Shown piece after piece: positions 1 through 9,286 of a stretch of DNA of 64,000 nucleotides. A program made the translations under genes and the position numbers. Numbering within the stretch: the first letter of the stretch is position 1; each line of letters starts with the position of its first letter. The notes beneath the pieces are model-generated. The model was not told the origin of the DNA and made no database searches. It was given only the letters and a program-made list of their open reading frames with translations. The DNA is from Acidobacteriota bacterium (GTDB lineage: Bacteria > Acidobacteriota > Terriglobia > Bryobacterales > Bryobacteraceae). The stretch is taken from positions 13,971 through 77,970 of the forward strand of contig JAEZIJ010000233.1 in assembly GCA_023436715.1 (NCBI GenBank), given 5' to 3'.

Positions 1-3000
1 CGCGTCGTCCCCGAAGTCAGCGAGAGGAAACTCAGCGCCAGAATACGCTGGCCATCGCGCAGGTACGTCAGACCGTTGTCCCGGACTACGCCGGGCGTTT
101 CCCGGTCCTGCGTCATACTGCCGCCGGTGATGCCGGTTCCGTCGTATTCGACGTAGCTCGATTGAAGCGGGCCGGGGACCATGATCGCGTGGGACTGCGT
201 CACGAACGCCGGGGGCGGGCCGCCGGCAAGTCCCATATCGAGTGAATTGGTCCCGCGCGGCGCGCCATCATCGAAGATTGCCAACCACCTCGTGTTGCCC
301 TGGGACAGGAGTGCGATGAACGACGGCGGCGCTCCCGGCAGGCAGCGCAATCCCTCAACCGTGGTGGTCGCGGGCGGCAGCGGGCTGCTTTGGGCCAGAT
401 CGTATTCGCGATCGAACGCGCCGGACTCGGCGTTGTACCTGCGCACTTTCGCCGGCGGAACCAGGACGTAAACATAGGCTCCGTCGCTCGACACGTCGAT
501 CGCGGCCGCCCGCAGGCCCGCCTCGATTTTTGCGATGGGTTCGAGCCGGTCCAGGTCGAATACCAGCAGGTCCGACGGAAGGTTAAGGTCGCTTGCGTTC
601 AGCGCGTACAGCCGCCGTCTCGCAAGGTCGGCCACAGTCGGGCCGGAGGCGGTTCTGGACAGCGCGACCCAGATCGTGTCGGAGTTGAATCCGCCCTCCG
701 TGACGTACAGTTGGTGGACTCCCGGGCTGACGAGATCGCGAGCGGGCGGATCGATCAGGATCCTGCCCGGTGCTGAATACCGTGAGGGGACCAGTTGTCC
801 GTCCCAATACGCCTTGGTATTTTCGGTTAGCCCCGACCCCGAGAACGTAAGCGACGGCCCGACCTCGCCGGGACCGTCGAGCGCGAGAATAGACGGCGCC
901 GCAAGGCTAGGAATTGGATTGCCGGCAGCCCGCGCCACGACGAAGCGGGCGATAGGAGACGTGCCCCCGCCGGGAGGCGGGTTGGTAATCGTAATCTCCG
1001 AGACCGACGGCTGGCTCAGTTCCGCGGCGGGCAAAATGAGATCGAAGTACCCCCTTGTGGACCCGGTACGCTCGACGTAGCGCGCGGCACGGACCTGGCC
1101 GTTCCACCGCATTACGGAATCCGGGCCGAGCCCCGTCGCCATCACGGCCACCTTGGTTTCCCCGGACCCGGCAACCACCGACGTTGGCGTGACGTAGATG
1201 TCCGTGGGCGCGGCGTTCACAATGTTGATGGCGCGTGGATCGGAGACCCCGCCGCCGGGACCGGGGAGGGAAACCGTGATCCGCGCAGGTCCGACAGGCT
1301 GCTGCAAGAGGGGTATGTTGGCCGTGATCCGGTCCCAGGCTTTGACGCTGCTGTCGACGGGCTTGCCATCCAGTTCCACGCGAGCGCCGTAAGCGAAGCC
1401 GGATCCCAGGAGCTGCAACTCGACGCCGCTCCATCCGTCCTTCAACACGGTCTGCGGTTCGACGGCATCCACTCGGGGGCGCGGATTCGTCAGCGACAGC
1501 CGCAGCAGGAACGCGTCGTAGCCGAGGGTCCTCACGTACACATTGGGTTCGGGAGGCCGTCCGCCGGGCCGCGGCTGAAAGACTCCCGGCGTCGTGCTCA
1601 GGCTGGAGGTCGTGCCCGCGAATATGAGACTCTCGTCCGGCGCGAGCGCGACCGCCAGATAGGAACCTCCGGGGTAGGGCAGCCACGTCTTCAGCGCGAG
1701 TCCCTGCTGCGCATCGTCGACACAGACCAGCGACGTTCCGACAGGGTAGTTCAGTACCGGCAGCAGCGCGCCTGGGGTCTGGGTAAGCGGCGGCCGTCCC
1801 ACCCCCACAATGCAGGGAACGCCGTTCCGAAGCAGCACGAGATGCTGGTCGGGATTGTAAGGCTGACCGTCCGGTCGCGTGTACTCCGCGGTTCTGAAAT
1901 AAGTGGATTGCAGGAATCGGCTCCCTTCCGGAGCCAGTTTCACGAGGAAGGGTGACGAATCGTAATTACTGTCAGGCTCGGTGGGAGTAGAAGATTCGAG
2001 CTTCAGCGGGTTCACTTGATCGAAATCGCGGCCCGATGCATAGCCCAGCACGTGGATGTTGCCGCCCGGTTCGATGCGCAAGTCCAGCACGCCGCCGTAC
2101 CGGCCGCTGCCCGTGAGGATGCTGGCAAATGGCGTTGCCGTCCCCCCCGCGTTGAGCCGCGCGATGTATCCACCCTCGAAGGCGGATTCGGGCAGTTGCT
2201 GCCCCGGGATCGGGTTCACGCTGGGGAAAGGACGCACCTTCGTGGAACCGCCGACAAGGAGACTGCCGTCCGAATCTGCCCGCATCACGGTGGTCGAGCC
2301 GAGGTCGAAATAAGTCGCGTAGATGGGGGCTGAGCCCGCCGGATTGAGCCGAAGGACGTACGAACCGCCGTAATCCGAGGAAGGAGAGGTCCGGAAGGCG
2401 CCGAGCGTCGTCGAGGCCGTACGATCCGTCACGCAGCCGACATACGCGCTGCCGAGACGATCCACAGTGAGTCGCGCGCCGGATAGCGGGTGGACGTTGA
2501 GATAGGTGGAGTAAAGAAGACGCCCCGACTCCGCATCGAACTTCGCAACGAACAAGTCCGAGAGCGAGGAATGGATGTGTGTCTTGAACGCGCCCTGTGT
2601 AACCGGCAGGTTCGTCGACGACGTGTGGCCCAGCAAATAGACTCCGCCGCGGCCGTCGGTCTCCAGCGCATCGACAGCGTCGCCAGCGGAGCCTCCGAAA
2701 AAGAGCGCCCACTGAATTGCGGACGCGTCCCCGGTCACCTTCGCGATGTAGGCGTCGGACGAGAGCATCTGAATTGGACGGTTGAATGGCGCGCCGGAGA
2801 ACTGCGCTTCGGGGAAGTCCACAGACGCGGTCGTGCCGGCAACCAGAATGCCGCCATCCGCGGCGGCCGCGACGCGGGTGTCGCCTTCATCGTCCGACCC
2901 TCCCAGATAGGTAGCGAACTCGATCACCGGGTCGATCGTGAGCGGCAGCCGCCGGTCGTAAGTCCCAAGCCGGAAAGCCACGCGGCGGGAATCGATCCGG

Positions 3001-3548
3001 GCGAACGCGACCGGCACCCGAGTCCTGCGTCCCTCGCGCTCCTGCCATGCTTCGGGCCTGCGGAACCGCGAACCTCCGGCCAGCAGGTCGCCATCCCTAG
3101 AAAGCCGCACCTCGCCGGAGAACCTCAGGCGGATGTTCCGGGGCTCGGCTCCGGGCGCCAGCTCGAAATTGAGTTCCAGCTCTTTGTCGCGCCCGCCGTA
3201 GACGACGTCGATGCCCGGTTGGACCTCGCGAAAGCGAACGCGGCTGTACGCTGGTATGTTCCAGAGCCAGCCGCGCGGATCGCTTCCTCTCACGTAATGC
3301 CGGACGCCTGGAAGCGGCTGCTCGGGCACAGCGCGGGCCCCACGGCGGGAGCCTTCCAACAACACCGATACGCTCTGCCGTCCGCGCCCGGCAACGGCAA
3401 ATCCATCCGCGTTCAGAGCGAACGCGGTGCTCGACGCCCGGCCCACGAAGGCGTACGTCTTTCCGGCCTGCCCCTTGTTGGGTTCGAAGGAAACGTCGCG
3501 GGCAGCCAGTGCGCCACAGGCGAAGACCAGAACGCTAACGAATCGCAA
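1..3548 (-). CDS. SBBP-repeat beta-propeller surface protein (C-terminus outside window)
   Basis: The frame is open for 1,182 codons from a TTG at 3548 to the window edge without a stop, so the 3' end lies to the left. GGAGG (3559-3555) sits 6 bases before the TTG, inside the last codons of the upstream gene, and decides the start; the two genes overlap and are probably translationally coupled. A short hydrophobic N-terminus (FVSVLVFACGALAA) is a likely signal. The N-terminal third (FEPNKGQAG, then TIDPVIEFATYLGG) matches the domain that precedes SBBP repeats, followed by repeats such as LLYSTYLNV and IYATYFDLG. From about residue 690 there are IPT/TIG-like segments (RVDAVEPQTVLKDG, VAGSGETKVAVMATGLG), and from about 950 a YncE-like propeller (LLVFDLDRLEPIAKI). 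Export to the surface or periplasm is inferred; the substrate is unknown. Confidence 0.8.
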   Translation of the reverse strand, partial: MRFVSVLVFACGALAARDVSFEPNKGQAGKTYAFVGRASSTAFALNADGFAVAGRGRQSVSVLLEGSRRGARAVPEQPLPGVRHYVRGSDPRGWLWNIPAYSRVRFREVQPGIDVVYGGRDKELELNFELAPGAEPRNIRLRFSGEVRLSRDGDLLAGGSRFRRPEAWQEREGRRTRVPVAFARIDSRRVAFRLGTYDRRLPLTIDPVIEFATYLGGSDDEGDTRVAAAADGGILVAGTTASVDFPEAQFSGAPFNRPIQMLSSDAYIAKVTGDASAIQWALFFGGSAGDAVDALETDGRGGVYLLGHTSSTNLPVTQGAFKTHIHSSLSDLFVAKFDAESGRLLYSTYLNVHPLSGARLTVDRLGSAYVGCVTDRTASTTLGAFRTSPSSDYGGSYVLRLNPAGSAPIYATYFDLGSTTVMRADSDGSLLVGGSTKVRPFPSVNPIPGQQLPESAFEGGYIARLNAGGTATPFASILTGSGRYGGVLDLRIEPGGNIHVLGYASGRDFDQVNPLKLESSTPTEPDSNYDSSPFLVKLAPEGSRFLQSTYFRTAEYTRPDGQPYNPDQHLVLLRNGVPCIVGVGRPPLTQTPGALLPVLNYPVGTSLVCVDDAQQGLALKTWLPYPGGSYLAVALAPDESLIFAGTTSSLSTTPGVFQPRPGGRPPEPNVYVRTLGYDAFLLRLSLTNPRPRVDAVEPQTVLKDGWSGVELQLLGSGFAYGARVELDGKPVDSSVKAWDRITANIPLLQQPVGPARITVSLPGPGGGVSDPRAINIVNAAPTDIYVTPTSVVAGSGETKVAVMATGLGPDSVMRWNGQVRAARYVERTGSTRGYFDLILPAAELSQPSVSEITITNPPPGGGTSPIARFVVARAAGNPIPSLAAPSILALDGPGEVGPSLTFSGSGLTENTKAYWDGQLVPSRYSAPGRILIDPPARDLVSPGVHQLYVTEGGFNSDTIWVALSRTASGPTVADLARRRLYALNASDLNLPSDLLVFDLDRLEPIAKIEAGLRAAAIDVSSDGAYVYVLVPPAKVRRYNAESGAFDREYDLAQSSPLPPATTTVEGLRCLPGAPPSFIALLSQGNTRWLAIFDDGAPRGTNSLDMGLAGGPPPAFVTQSHAIMVPGPLQSSYVEYDGTGITGGSMTQDRETPGVVRDNGLTYLRDGQRILALSFLSLTSGTT

Positions 3549-5526
3549 TGTTCACCTCCGAAGGACTCTCCTGACCTGCAATCTCCAGCCGGACCGGTTG
3601 GCTACCCGGCGGCGTGCCGTCGGGAATCCGGATGTTGACCTGAAAGACTCCGTGGACAAGAGTGGGACACGCGCCCGCATATAGAATCTCAGCGCGCTGG
3701 CCGCCCACGAAGGCGGCGACGGAGTTGATCAGCTCCTCCGCCGTCCATGCCAGAACGCCGTCGGCGGACCGCGGCGACGGACCGCCTCCCGTTGCAAACA
3801 GCGCCACAGTGTCGCCCGGCGCCGCTGCGGTATTCTGCGAACCTCCCGGGTAAACGACGACAGAGGCGAGTCCCTTTCCGGAGGCGTTCTGAGTGTAGAT
3901 GCCCGGGGTCGCGGCCACGACATCGAGCGGAATCTGCGCCGAGGGAATTCCGTAATTCCACACCTGCATCAGCACGCGCTTTCCAGGCTCGAGACCGAAG
4001 GGCGCGACTACGTTGAGCTGGCCGGCCGAAGCATAGATGACGGTTCCGGGCGCCTGATCGAACCATACCTGCACGTTGCCCAGCGATGCCGGCAGATGCC
4101 CGTGCCGGTCGAAAAGGAGAGCGGGCGGCTGCTCCGGCCCGAGGTTCTGGCCGTAGATGCTAACGATCTCGCCCGGCGCGATTGCGCCGGTTTTGCCGCT
4201 GGCCGAATTTACGACCGCTTTGGCGGTGGTGTGGGGCGCCGGTCCCGCAAGCGGAGTGCGAAAGACATAAAACCGGCTCTGACTGGCGTAGGCAAGGCCG
4301 TCCGAACCCCAACGATAAAGCCTGTAGGACGGTGGAGCGAAGTAGTGCACCGTGCCGGTCTGGTGAGAGCCTAACGGGTAGAGAGTGGCGAGGTCGAATG
4401 CCTGTAGGAATTCGGGATAGTCGCTGTCCGAGGTTGTCAGGTAGTTCACGGCAAGGATTCGGCCGCGCTCGAAATCCACCGCTATCCCGCCGGACATGCC
4501 GAGATTCCCGAGAGTGGCGAGGGACTCGATATCGACAAGCGTCCCGCCGTAGGTGAACAGGACGCCGTCTCGAATCGTAACCGGCGCGGTTCCCTGAATT
4601 TGATCGGGCTTGGTGGAGGCGAATCCGCCGGCGTCGATCGAGTAGCGGGAGATCGTCGAGCCGCAATTGTTCGAACAGGCCGAGCCCGCGAACAGGCGGC
4701 TACCGTCGGGCGAGAATAGCAGAGCGTTTCTCGATGCGTAGTCCGGCACGGTGCGGGCGCGCTTTACGCCGTTGTCGAAAACCGCAAGCTCACTCCCCGA
4801 CGACCTGGGATCCGGATGATAGCTTAGCGCCACGACGCCCGGATTTCCCGGCATGACGGCGATCCCTGTCATTTCCTCGCCGTAGAAGCCGCCGGTACTC
4901 CGGAAACGAAATTCCGACACCGATGCCCAGAGATCGGGATCGATGCGCTGTACGGTCCCGTTGCCCTCGATGACCACATACAGCGCCTTGCCGTCACCGG
5001 ATAGAGCCATCAGCCCGGGATTCGGCCCGACGCTGAGCGGGGTTCCCAGCGTTCCACGCTCGGGGTCGATCCAGATCAAGCTGTTCGGGGGGAATAACGT
5101 GTTCTTCGAGTCGGCGGGAGTGGTGAGATAGAAGCGCTTGCGTTCGGTGTCGTACAGAACGCCTGCCGGGACCACATCGTACCCGATCGGGAACTGCGCC
5201 TGGCCTGGAAGCAGAATCCCGGTCCGAGGATCGTACAGCGTAATCTCGGCCAGACTGGGCCGTTCGAGATCTTCCGCGGTCAGATCGATCTCGAGTTCGT
5301 TCTGGCCGATGATTCGCGTCGGCCGGTCGCGGCCGTTCCACCGCGCGACCAGTCCGGAGATCACCGACTGGCTGAAAATCCGAAGCGGTCCGGGTTGACT
5401 GCCCACCGACGCATTCGCAGCGCGGACATAAAAGGAATTGAGTCCAGCCTGGACCAGGTCGATACCCGTCGATGCGAGTGCGATACCGACGCTGAGAGAG
5501 AACAAGCAACCGGCGCGGATGAGCAT
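3535..5526 (-). CDS. Beta-propeller protein with TIGR03437 C-terminal domain
   Basis: 663 residues with a hydrophobic N-terminal signal (LFSLSVGIALAST). The N-terminal part is IPT/TIG-like (VARWNGRDRPTRII), the middle is a YncE/lactonase-type propeller (LMALSGDGKALYVVIEG, LLFSPDGSRLFAGS), and about residues 435-663 form a TIGR03437 domain (IAPGEIVSIYGQNLGP, VQVWFDQAPGTVIYAS, ATPGIYTQNASGKG, DTVALFATGGGP). That domain is expanded in Solibacter-type Acidobacteria and is the main taxonomic clue here. The same TIG-plus-propeller order recurs in the next gene, so the two are probably diverged paralogues. An extracytoplasmic role is likely; the ligand is unknown. Confidence 0.85.
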   Translation of the reverse strand: MLIRAGCLFSLSVGIALASTGIDLVQAGLNSFYVRAANASVGSQPGPLRIFSQSVISGLVARWNGRDRPTRIIGQNELEIDLTAEDLERPSLAEITLYDPRTGILLPGQAQFPIGYDVVPAGVLYDTERKRFYLTTPADSKNTLFPPNSLIWIDPERGTLGTPLSVGPNPGLMALSGDGKALYVVIEGNGTVQRIDPDLWASVSEFRFRSTGGFYGEEMTGIAVMPGNPGVVALSYHPDPRSSGSELAVFDNGVKRARTVPDYASRNALLFSPDGSRLFAGSACSNNCGSTISRYSIDAGGFASTKPDQIQGTAPVTIRDGVLFTYGGTLVDIESLATLGNLGMSGGIAVDFERGRILAVNYLTTSDSDYPEFLQAFDLATLYPLGSHQTGTVHYFAPPSYRLYRWGSDGLAYASQSRFYVFRTPLAGPAPHTTAKAVVNSASGKTGAIAPGEIVSIYGQNLGPEQPPALLFDRHGHLPASLGNVQVWFDQAPGTVIYASAGQLNVVAPFGLEPGKRVLMQVWNYGIPSAQIPLDVVAATPGIYTQNASGKGLASVVVYPGGSQNTAAAPGDTVALFATGGGPSPRSADGVLAWTAEELINSVAAFVGGQRAEILYAGACPTLVHGVFQVNIRIPDGTPPGSQPVRLEIAGQESPSEVNIAIR

Positions 5527-5830
5527 TTTGACGAGGCCAGCATATCACGGTATTCGGATGAGATTGTCTCTTATGGACGCGCGCCCGGAACGGCCCATGC
5601 ACTCCCGAGTGCAAGAATGTGATCCTCGCCTGCAATACGGCGTCGGTGGTGGCGCTTCGCTAGATTCAGCAGCAGTGTTGAACAATACGTGAGCTAACAG
5701 ACAACCGGCGCTCCCGACTGCGCGATCCTCGGCTGCACGCACCACCCCCTGGTGACGGAATTTTTCGCAGCCGCGGTAGCACAGGCGCCTTCGCACTGAA
5801 CCTGCTCGGCCTCTGAACGCAAGTGCGCTC
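5527..5830. other. Intergenic stretch between surface-protein gene and IS relic
   Basis: I see no convincing gene here. It must hold the promoter of the minus-strand propeller gene starting at 5526; a TATGCT-like hexamer on the minus strand near 5548-5553 is the only weak candidate. The part nearest 5830 probably belongs to the decayed left end of the IS630 copy that follows, but I could not identify a terminal inverted repeat. Confidence 0.4.
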
Positions 5831-6312
5831 GTGCTGACAGCAGAGGAACGACTCGAACTGGAGCAGATGACGCAATCGCGCACGCTCCCAGCCGGATGTG
5901 TTCCGCGCCCGGTTGGTCCTTGCCGATGGGGCGCCATACCGAACGATTCAGGAACGGCTCGACACCACCGCGCCCACCATCTCCCGCTGGAAGGGCCGCT
6001 TCCTGGCGCAACGGATCGCTGGGTTGCTTGAGATCCGGCACCCCGGACAGAAGCCATCGGCGATTACGCCGGCTTTGCAGGCGAAGGTCCTGGAGGCCAC
6101 CCGGCGGAAGCCAACCGAACACGGTACAGAGGATCTGGCACAGCGCGGGCGTGAAGCCGCACCGCTTGGAGCGGTACATGGCCAGCAACGATCCCGATTT
6201 CGAGCGCAAGGCGGCCGACATCATCGGTCTGTATCTGAACCCGCCCCGGCACGCGGCGGTGTTCCGTGTGGACGAAAAGACAGTTATTCAGGCGCTCGAT
6301 CGGTTGGACCCG
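5831..6312 (+). pseudogene. IS630-family transposase relic, frameshifted and truncated
   Basis: Three frames must be joined to read an IS630 transposase. Frame one gives LTAEERLELEQMTQSRTLPAG from a GTG at 5831. A second frame from about 5898 gives the helix-turn-helix DTTAPTISRWKGRF and continues to VLEATRRKP. A third frame gives KPHRLERYMASNDPDFE, then FRVDEKTVIQALDRLDP, where homology stops at about 6312. The segment between the helix-turn-helix and KPHRL is shortened relative to the better copy at 28466-29493, and the catalytic C-terminal half is gone. It abuts an integrase relic in the opposite orientation. Not functional. Confidence 0.85.
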
Positions 6313-6313
6313 G

Positions 6314-6704
6314 CCAGGAGTCCCCTCGTCTTGAAGGTCTCCAGGAGATCGACGGTCAGATCTCCCATTCCGACGACTTTCCTGGCTTTGCAGAACGCGA
6401 TGAGCCGATCGAGGACGCGCTGGTGCTGCGCGACCGTTCGGTTGCCGAGCTCGGACCGCCGCGTCTCAATGTACTTCTCGACGCAATCCGCTATCGTGGG
6501 TCCGTGAGCAACCCCGACCTTGGCCGCTTTCGCGAACTGCGCGATGTGCGCGGCGCGGAAGGCTTCGGCGTCTTTGAGGTCCGTGCATCCGGTGGATTGC
6601 CGCGGCACGAGTTCGCCGCCCGGCAGCCGGCCGACGATCCAGATGGGGCACTCACAGTTCATCCAGAAGCGGCGCTTGGCCACCGGAAGCCGGCTGCGCT
6701 GCAC
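6314..6704 (-). pseudogene. Tyrosine integrase relic, N-terminal part only
   Basis: About 130 residues read from the minus strand: a Cys-rich start (WMNCECPIWIVGRLPGG), then a core-binding SAM-like domain (TIADCVEKYIETRRSELGNRT, HQRVLDRLIAFCKARKV, DLTVDLLETFK). The catalytic domain with Arg/His/Tyr is absent; the frame runs into the IS630 relic at about 6313. The open frame can be read further upstream (IIDTKRHNASC, to about 6758) but without a good start codon. The relic points away from tRNA-Gln, 90 bases to the right, so it probably marks an old integration at that tRNA. Confidence 0.75.
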
Positions 6705-6764
6705 CGCGCAACTGGCGTTGTGGCGCTTTGTATCGATGATCGGTACAGTCGGTCAAACCGCGTC

Positions 6765-6778
6765 CGTAAGTGATTGAT
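6765..6778 (+). repeat. 14-bp sequence shared with the prophage attachment flank
   Basis: CGTAAGTGATTGAT occurs here, between the integrase relic and tRNA-Gln, and again on the minus strand at 30741-30728 directly beside the tRNA-Ala fragment that borders the prophage. Such a motif next to a tRNA and an integrase is usual at integration sites. I infer that related integrases used both sites. Confidence 0.5.
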
Positions 6779-6790
6779 TAGGAAGGTATT

Positions 6791-6864
6791 TGGCTCCCCG
6801 GCATGGATTCGAACCACGATTCACGGCTCCAAAGGCCGCTGTCCTACCATTAGACGACCGGGGA
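6791..6864 (-). tRNA. tRNA-Gln (anticodon TTG)
   Basis: The cloverleaf can be read on the minus strand: acceptor TCCCCGG pairing with CCGGGGA, a D arm, anticodon stem GCGGC/GCCGT around loop CTTTGGA with anticodon TTG, and T arm CGTGG-TTCGAAT-CCATG. The CCA end is encoded (6793-6791). A T1-A72 first pair and G73 discriminator agree with glutamine tRNA identity. About 90 bases separate it from the integrase relic. Confidence 0.92.
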
Positions 6865-6948
6865 GTAAGTTTTTACGTCAGTACCGCGTTACCTCTGTAG
6901 TTTAGCAGCGCTGACGGCGGGTGTGCTATGGTCTCACTCGTCGTGCCC

Positions 6949-8748
6949 TCACTCGTCACCGGCTGCGCGTAACGAAACGTCGTCCCGGTCCCGGGTCAGA
7001 CTGGGACTATAGAACGGATCGCCTCCACTCAGCACTGTCTGCCACCGCGCGAAAAACCGCTCCCGTTCCACGTAGCGCACCACAGCCTGGCGCGATCTCG
7101 CCTCGTAGTGGCGGAGAGCGGCCTCGGCCTGATAGACCACCTCATATCCCGCCTCGCGCAACCGCAGGCAGAAATCGACGTCGCTGTAATTGGACGGAAA
7201 GGCCTCGTCGAAGCCGCCCACCTCTTCGAACACGGCGCGCCGGACCGCCATGCACGCGCCCGTCACGGCCGTTGCGTTCCGCGTCAGGTGCGCCCACTTC
7301 CAAAATGGCGGGTTGAGTTGCCCGCGGCCAGGATGGCCGGCGCCATCCAGAATTCCAATCGCCACTCCCGCATGCTGTATCGTCCCGGAAGGATACAGAA
7401 GCCGCGCTCCGACCGCTCCGTTGGACGGCCGCTGCGCCTCGGTAAGCAGACACTCCAGCCAGTCCGAATCGAGCGGCTCCACATCGTCGTTCAGGAACAC
7501 GAGAATCTCACCGTGCGCGGCTTGAACCCCGAGATTATTCATCCGGGAGAAATTGAACGATCCCTCGTACGGTACGCGGCTGATCGGCCTTCGGCTCCTC
7601 AGGAGATCGTCCGGAACTCGAACATTATGCTCGACAAGGATGATTTCGTAGTTCTGGTACGCCGTCCGTGATCCCAGCTTTTTCAGCAGACCCCGCACGA
7701 GCTTCGGCGTTCGCGAACAAACGACGATGCTCACGAGCGGAGTGCCGGCAGGCCTGCGGAATACGCGATAAGTCAGGGGAAACGGCCCGTCGGCAACGTC
7801 GGCCTGCCATCCCCTGCGGCGCACAGCGGCAAGCAGCGCACGGCGTCCGGCCTCACGCTCGTCCCGCGGCGGCGCCGGGCCTCGATGATAGAGAACCCGG
7901 GGCACGTGCCGAAACCTTGCGCCGGCTTCTGCCAGGCGCAACGCGGCATCGTATTCGCATTGAGACCCGTAGTCCTTGGATAGCCACCCGTTGTCCGCAA
8001 GCGCGGCCCGGGAAAATGCCAGCGCTCCTCCAAGGTACATGCAGCGCGCCAGCAGATCCGGCGACCAGTCCGGCTTGAAAACCGGAGCGCGCCGTCGGCC
8101 GTCCGGCCCGATCGAGTCTTCGTCGGTGTAAACCACGTCGGCACACCGGTCCTGCATCGCGGCCGCCATCCCGGCCAGTGCCGATGGCGCGAGCAGGTCA
8201 CCGGCTCGCACAATCATCACGTAGCCGCCCTGGCTCGATTCCCGCTCCGCATCTATCGCCTGCTCGAACGTGATGTCTTCTACGTCTATGCGCGAATCGT
8301 CGCCAAGGGGTTCGAGTTGCCCGAGCGATTCCGAGGCAGTGCCGGTTGCGATGCGAAGCTTCCACGAACTGTAGGTCTGATTCCGTATCGAGGCCAGCGT
8401 CCTCTCGGCATCCTGTCCCCACACGCCATCGAGTGAAAGCAGCAGTGTAAACACTGGCTGATACGCGAGCCCATCCTGGACGCACGCCACCTCACGTTGC
8501 CCGGACAGCCAGAATCGGTATTCGGCGTCAGGATCGGGACCCCGTCGCGCAGCGCCGATCAAGCGAAGCAGGGGGCCGCCAAGAGCCCGCATCAGGCGGA
8601 AAAACAGCCCGTGTTCAATGGCGAGCAGCCGGTCATCGAAACGGCTCTGCTCCGCCGCGAGCTTGCGGAGCATGCGCGCGGTCCGCTCTTCCGATTCCGC
8701 CAGCCGGGCGAGGGCGGATTCGATGCCGTCGGACTTCAGATCCTGCAA
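6949..8748 (-). CDS. Two-domain family 2 glycosyltransferase
   Basis: About 600 residues. Residues ~1-60 are helical and charged. A first, weaker GT2-like domain carries VVYTDEDSIGPDG and the second, complete GT2 domain carries PLVSIVVCSRT, EIILVEHN, then ILVFLNDDVEPLDSDWL with the DD metal motif and FDEAFPSNYSDVDFCLR. This layout is that of rhamnosyl- or O-antigen-type transferases using nucleotide sugars at the cytoplasmic membrane face. The open frame begins at 8811, but an extended -10 box lies at 8778-8770 inside it, so I chose the TTG at 8748, which has AGAGAG a few bases upstream. Acceptor and sugar cannot be told from sequence. Confidence 0.8.
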   Translation of the reverse strand: MQDLKSDGIESALARLAESEERTARMLRKLAAEQSRFDDRLLAIEHGLFFRLMRALGGPLLRLIGAARRGPDPDAEYRFWLSGQREVACVQDGLAYQPVFTLLLSLDGVWGQDAERTLASIRNQTYSSWKLRIATGTASESLGQLEPLGDDSRIDVEDITFEQAIDAERESSQGGYVMIVRAGDLLAPSALAGMAAAMQDRCADVVYTDEDSIGPDGRRRAPVFKPDWSPDLLARCMYLGGALAFSRAALADNGWLSKDYGSQCEYDAALRLAEAGARFRHVPRVLYHRGPAPPRDEREAGRRALLAAVRRRGWQADVADGPFPLTYRVFRRPAGTPLVSIVVCSRTPKLVRGLLKKLGSRTAYQNYEIILVEHNVRVPDDLLRSRRPISRVPYEGSFNFSRMNNLGVQAAHGEILVFLNDDVEPLDSDWLECLLTEAQRPSNGAVGARLLYPSGTIQHAGVAIGILDGAGHPGRGQLNPPFWKWAHLTRNATAVTGACMAVRRAVFEEVGGFDEAFPSNYSDVDFCLRLREAGYEVVYQAEAALRHYEARSRQAVVRYVERERFFARWQTVLSGGDPFYSPSLTRDRDDVSLRAAGDE

Positions 8749-8769
8749 ACGCTCTCTCGCTTTCGCCGC

Positions 8770-8778
8770 ATTATAGCA
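8770..8778 (-). promoter_or_regulatory. Extended -10 promoter for the glycosyltransferase gene
   Basis: On the minus strand TGCTATAAT is a perfect extended -10 element (TG-N-TATAAT). It predicts a transcript start near 8763, about 15 bases before the TTG at 8748. No clear -35 box is seen, as is common for extended -10 promoters. Confidence 0.6.
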
Positions 8779-8819
8779 TCCGCTCCCCCCACAAGAGCAG
8801 TAGTTGTACACTAGCCGGG

Positions 8820-9269
8820 ATGACGGACGAAGAACTGATGCGGGAGGCCTTAAGCCTCGCGCGAGAAGCGGCGGAGGCGGGCGAGGTCCCGGTCGGCGCG
8901 ATCATTGAATCGGGCGGCGAGATCGTAGGCCGAGGCAGCAACTCGCCGATTCGTCTTGCCGACCCGACGGCACATGCTGAGATCCTCGCGCTCCGGCAGG
9001 CTGCCGCCGCACTCGGCAACTACCGCCTGGAGAACGCCACGCTGTACGTCACGCTCGAGCCGTGTGTGATGTGCGCGGGCGCGCTCGTGGCGGCCCGCAT
9101 CCGCCGGTTGGTATTCGGCGCTCGCGACCTGCGGTTCGGCGGCGTCCGCAGCAAGTTCCGGATCGCCGACTCGGAATTGCTCAGCCACCGTGTCGAGGTC
9201 GTCGAGGGAGTGCTCGCGGTGGACTGCCTCGAACCGCTTCAGCGCTTTTTCCAAGCCCGCCGACTGTAA
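8820..9269 (+). CDS. tadA: tRNA-specific adenosine deaminase
   Basis: 149 residues of the cytidine/deoxycytidylate deaminase fold. His52-Ala-Glu54 (PTAHAEILALR) and P81-C82-V-M-C85 supply the zinc ligands and the proton-shuttle glutamate. VPVGAIIE and LENATLYVTLEPCVMCAGAL are typical of TadA, which converts A34 to inosine in the tRNA-Arg anticodon. The length is normal. It is divergent from the glycosyltransferase gene and 17 bases ahead of fabI, so the two may be co-transcribed. Confidence 0.93.
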   Translation: MTDEELMREALSLAREAAEAGEVPVGAIIESGGEIVGRGSNSPIRLADPTAHAEILALRQAAAALGNYRLENATLYVTLEPCVMCAGALVAARIRRLVFGARDLRFGGVRSKFRIADSELLSHRVEVVEGVLAVDCLEPLQRFFQARRL

Positions 9270-9286
9270 GTTAAAATAAGTTCTTC

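Noticed and set aside
2490..3638. 382-codon open frame on the plus strand
   Set aside because: Lies antisense to the SBBP-repeat protein frame, which has coherent repeats and domains over more than 1,100 codons.
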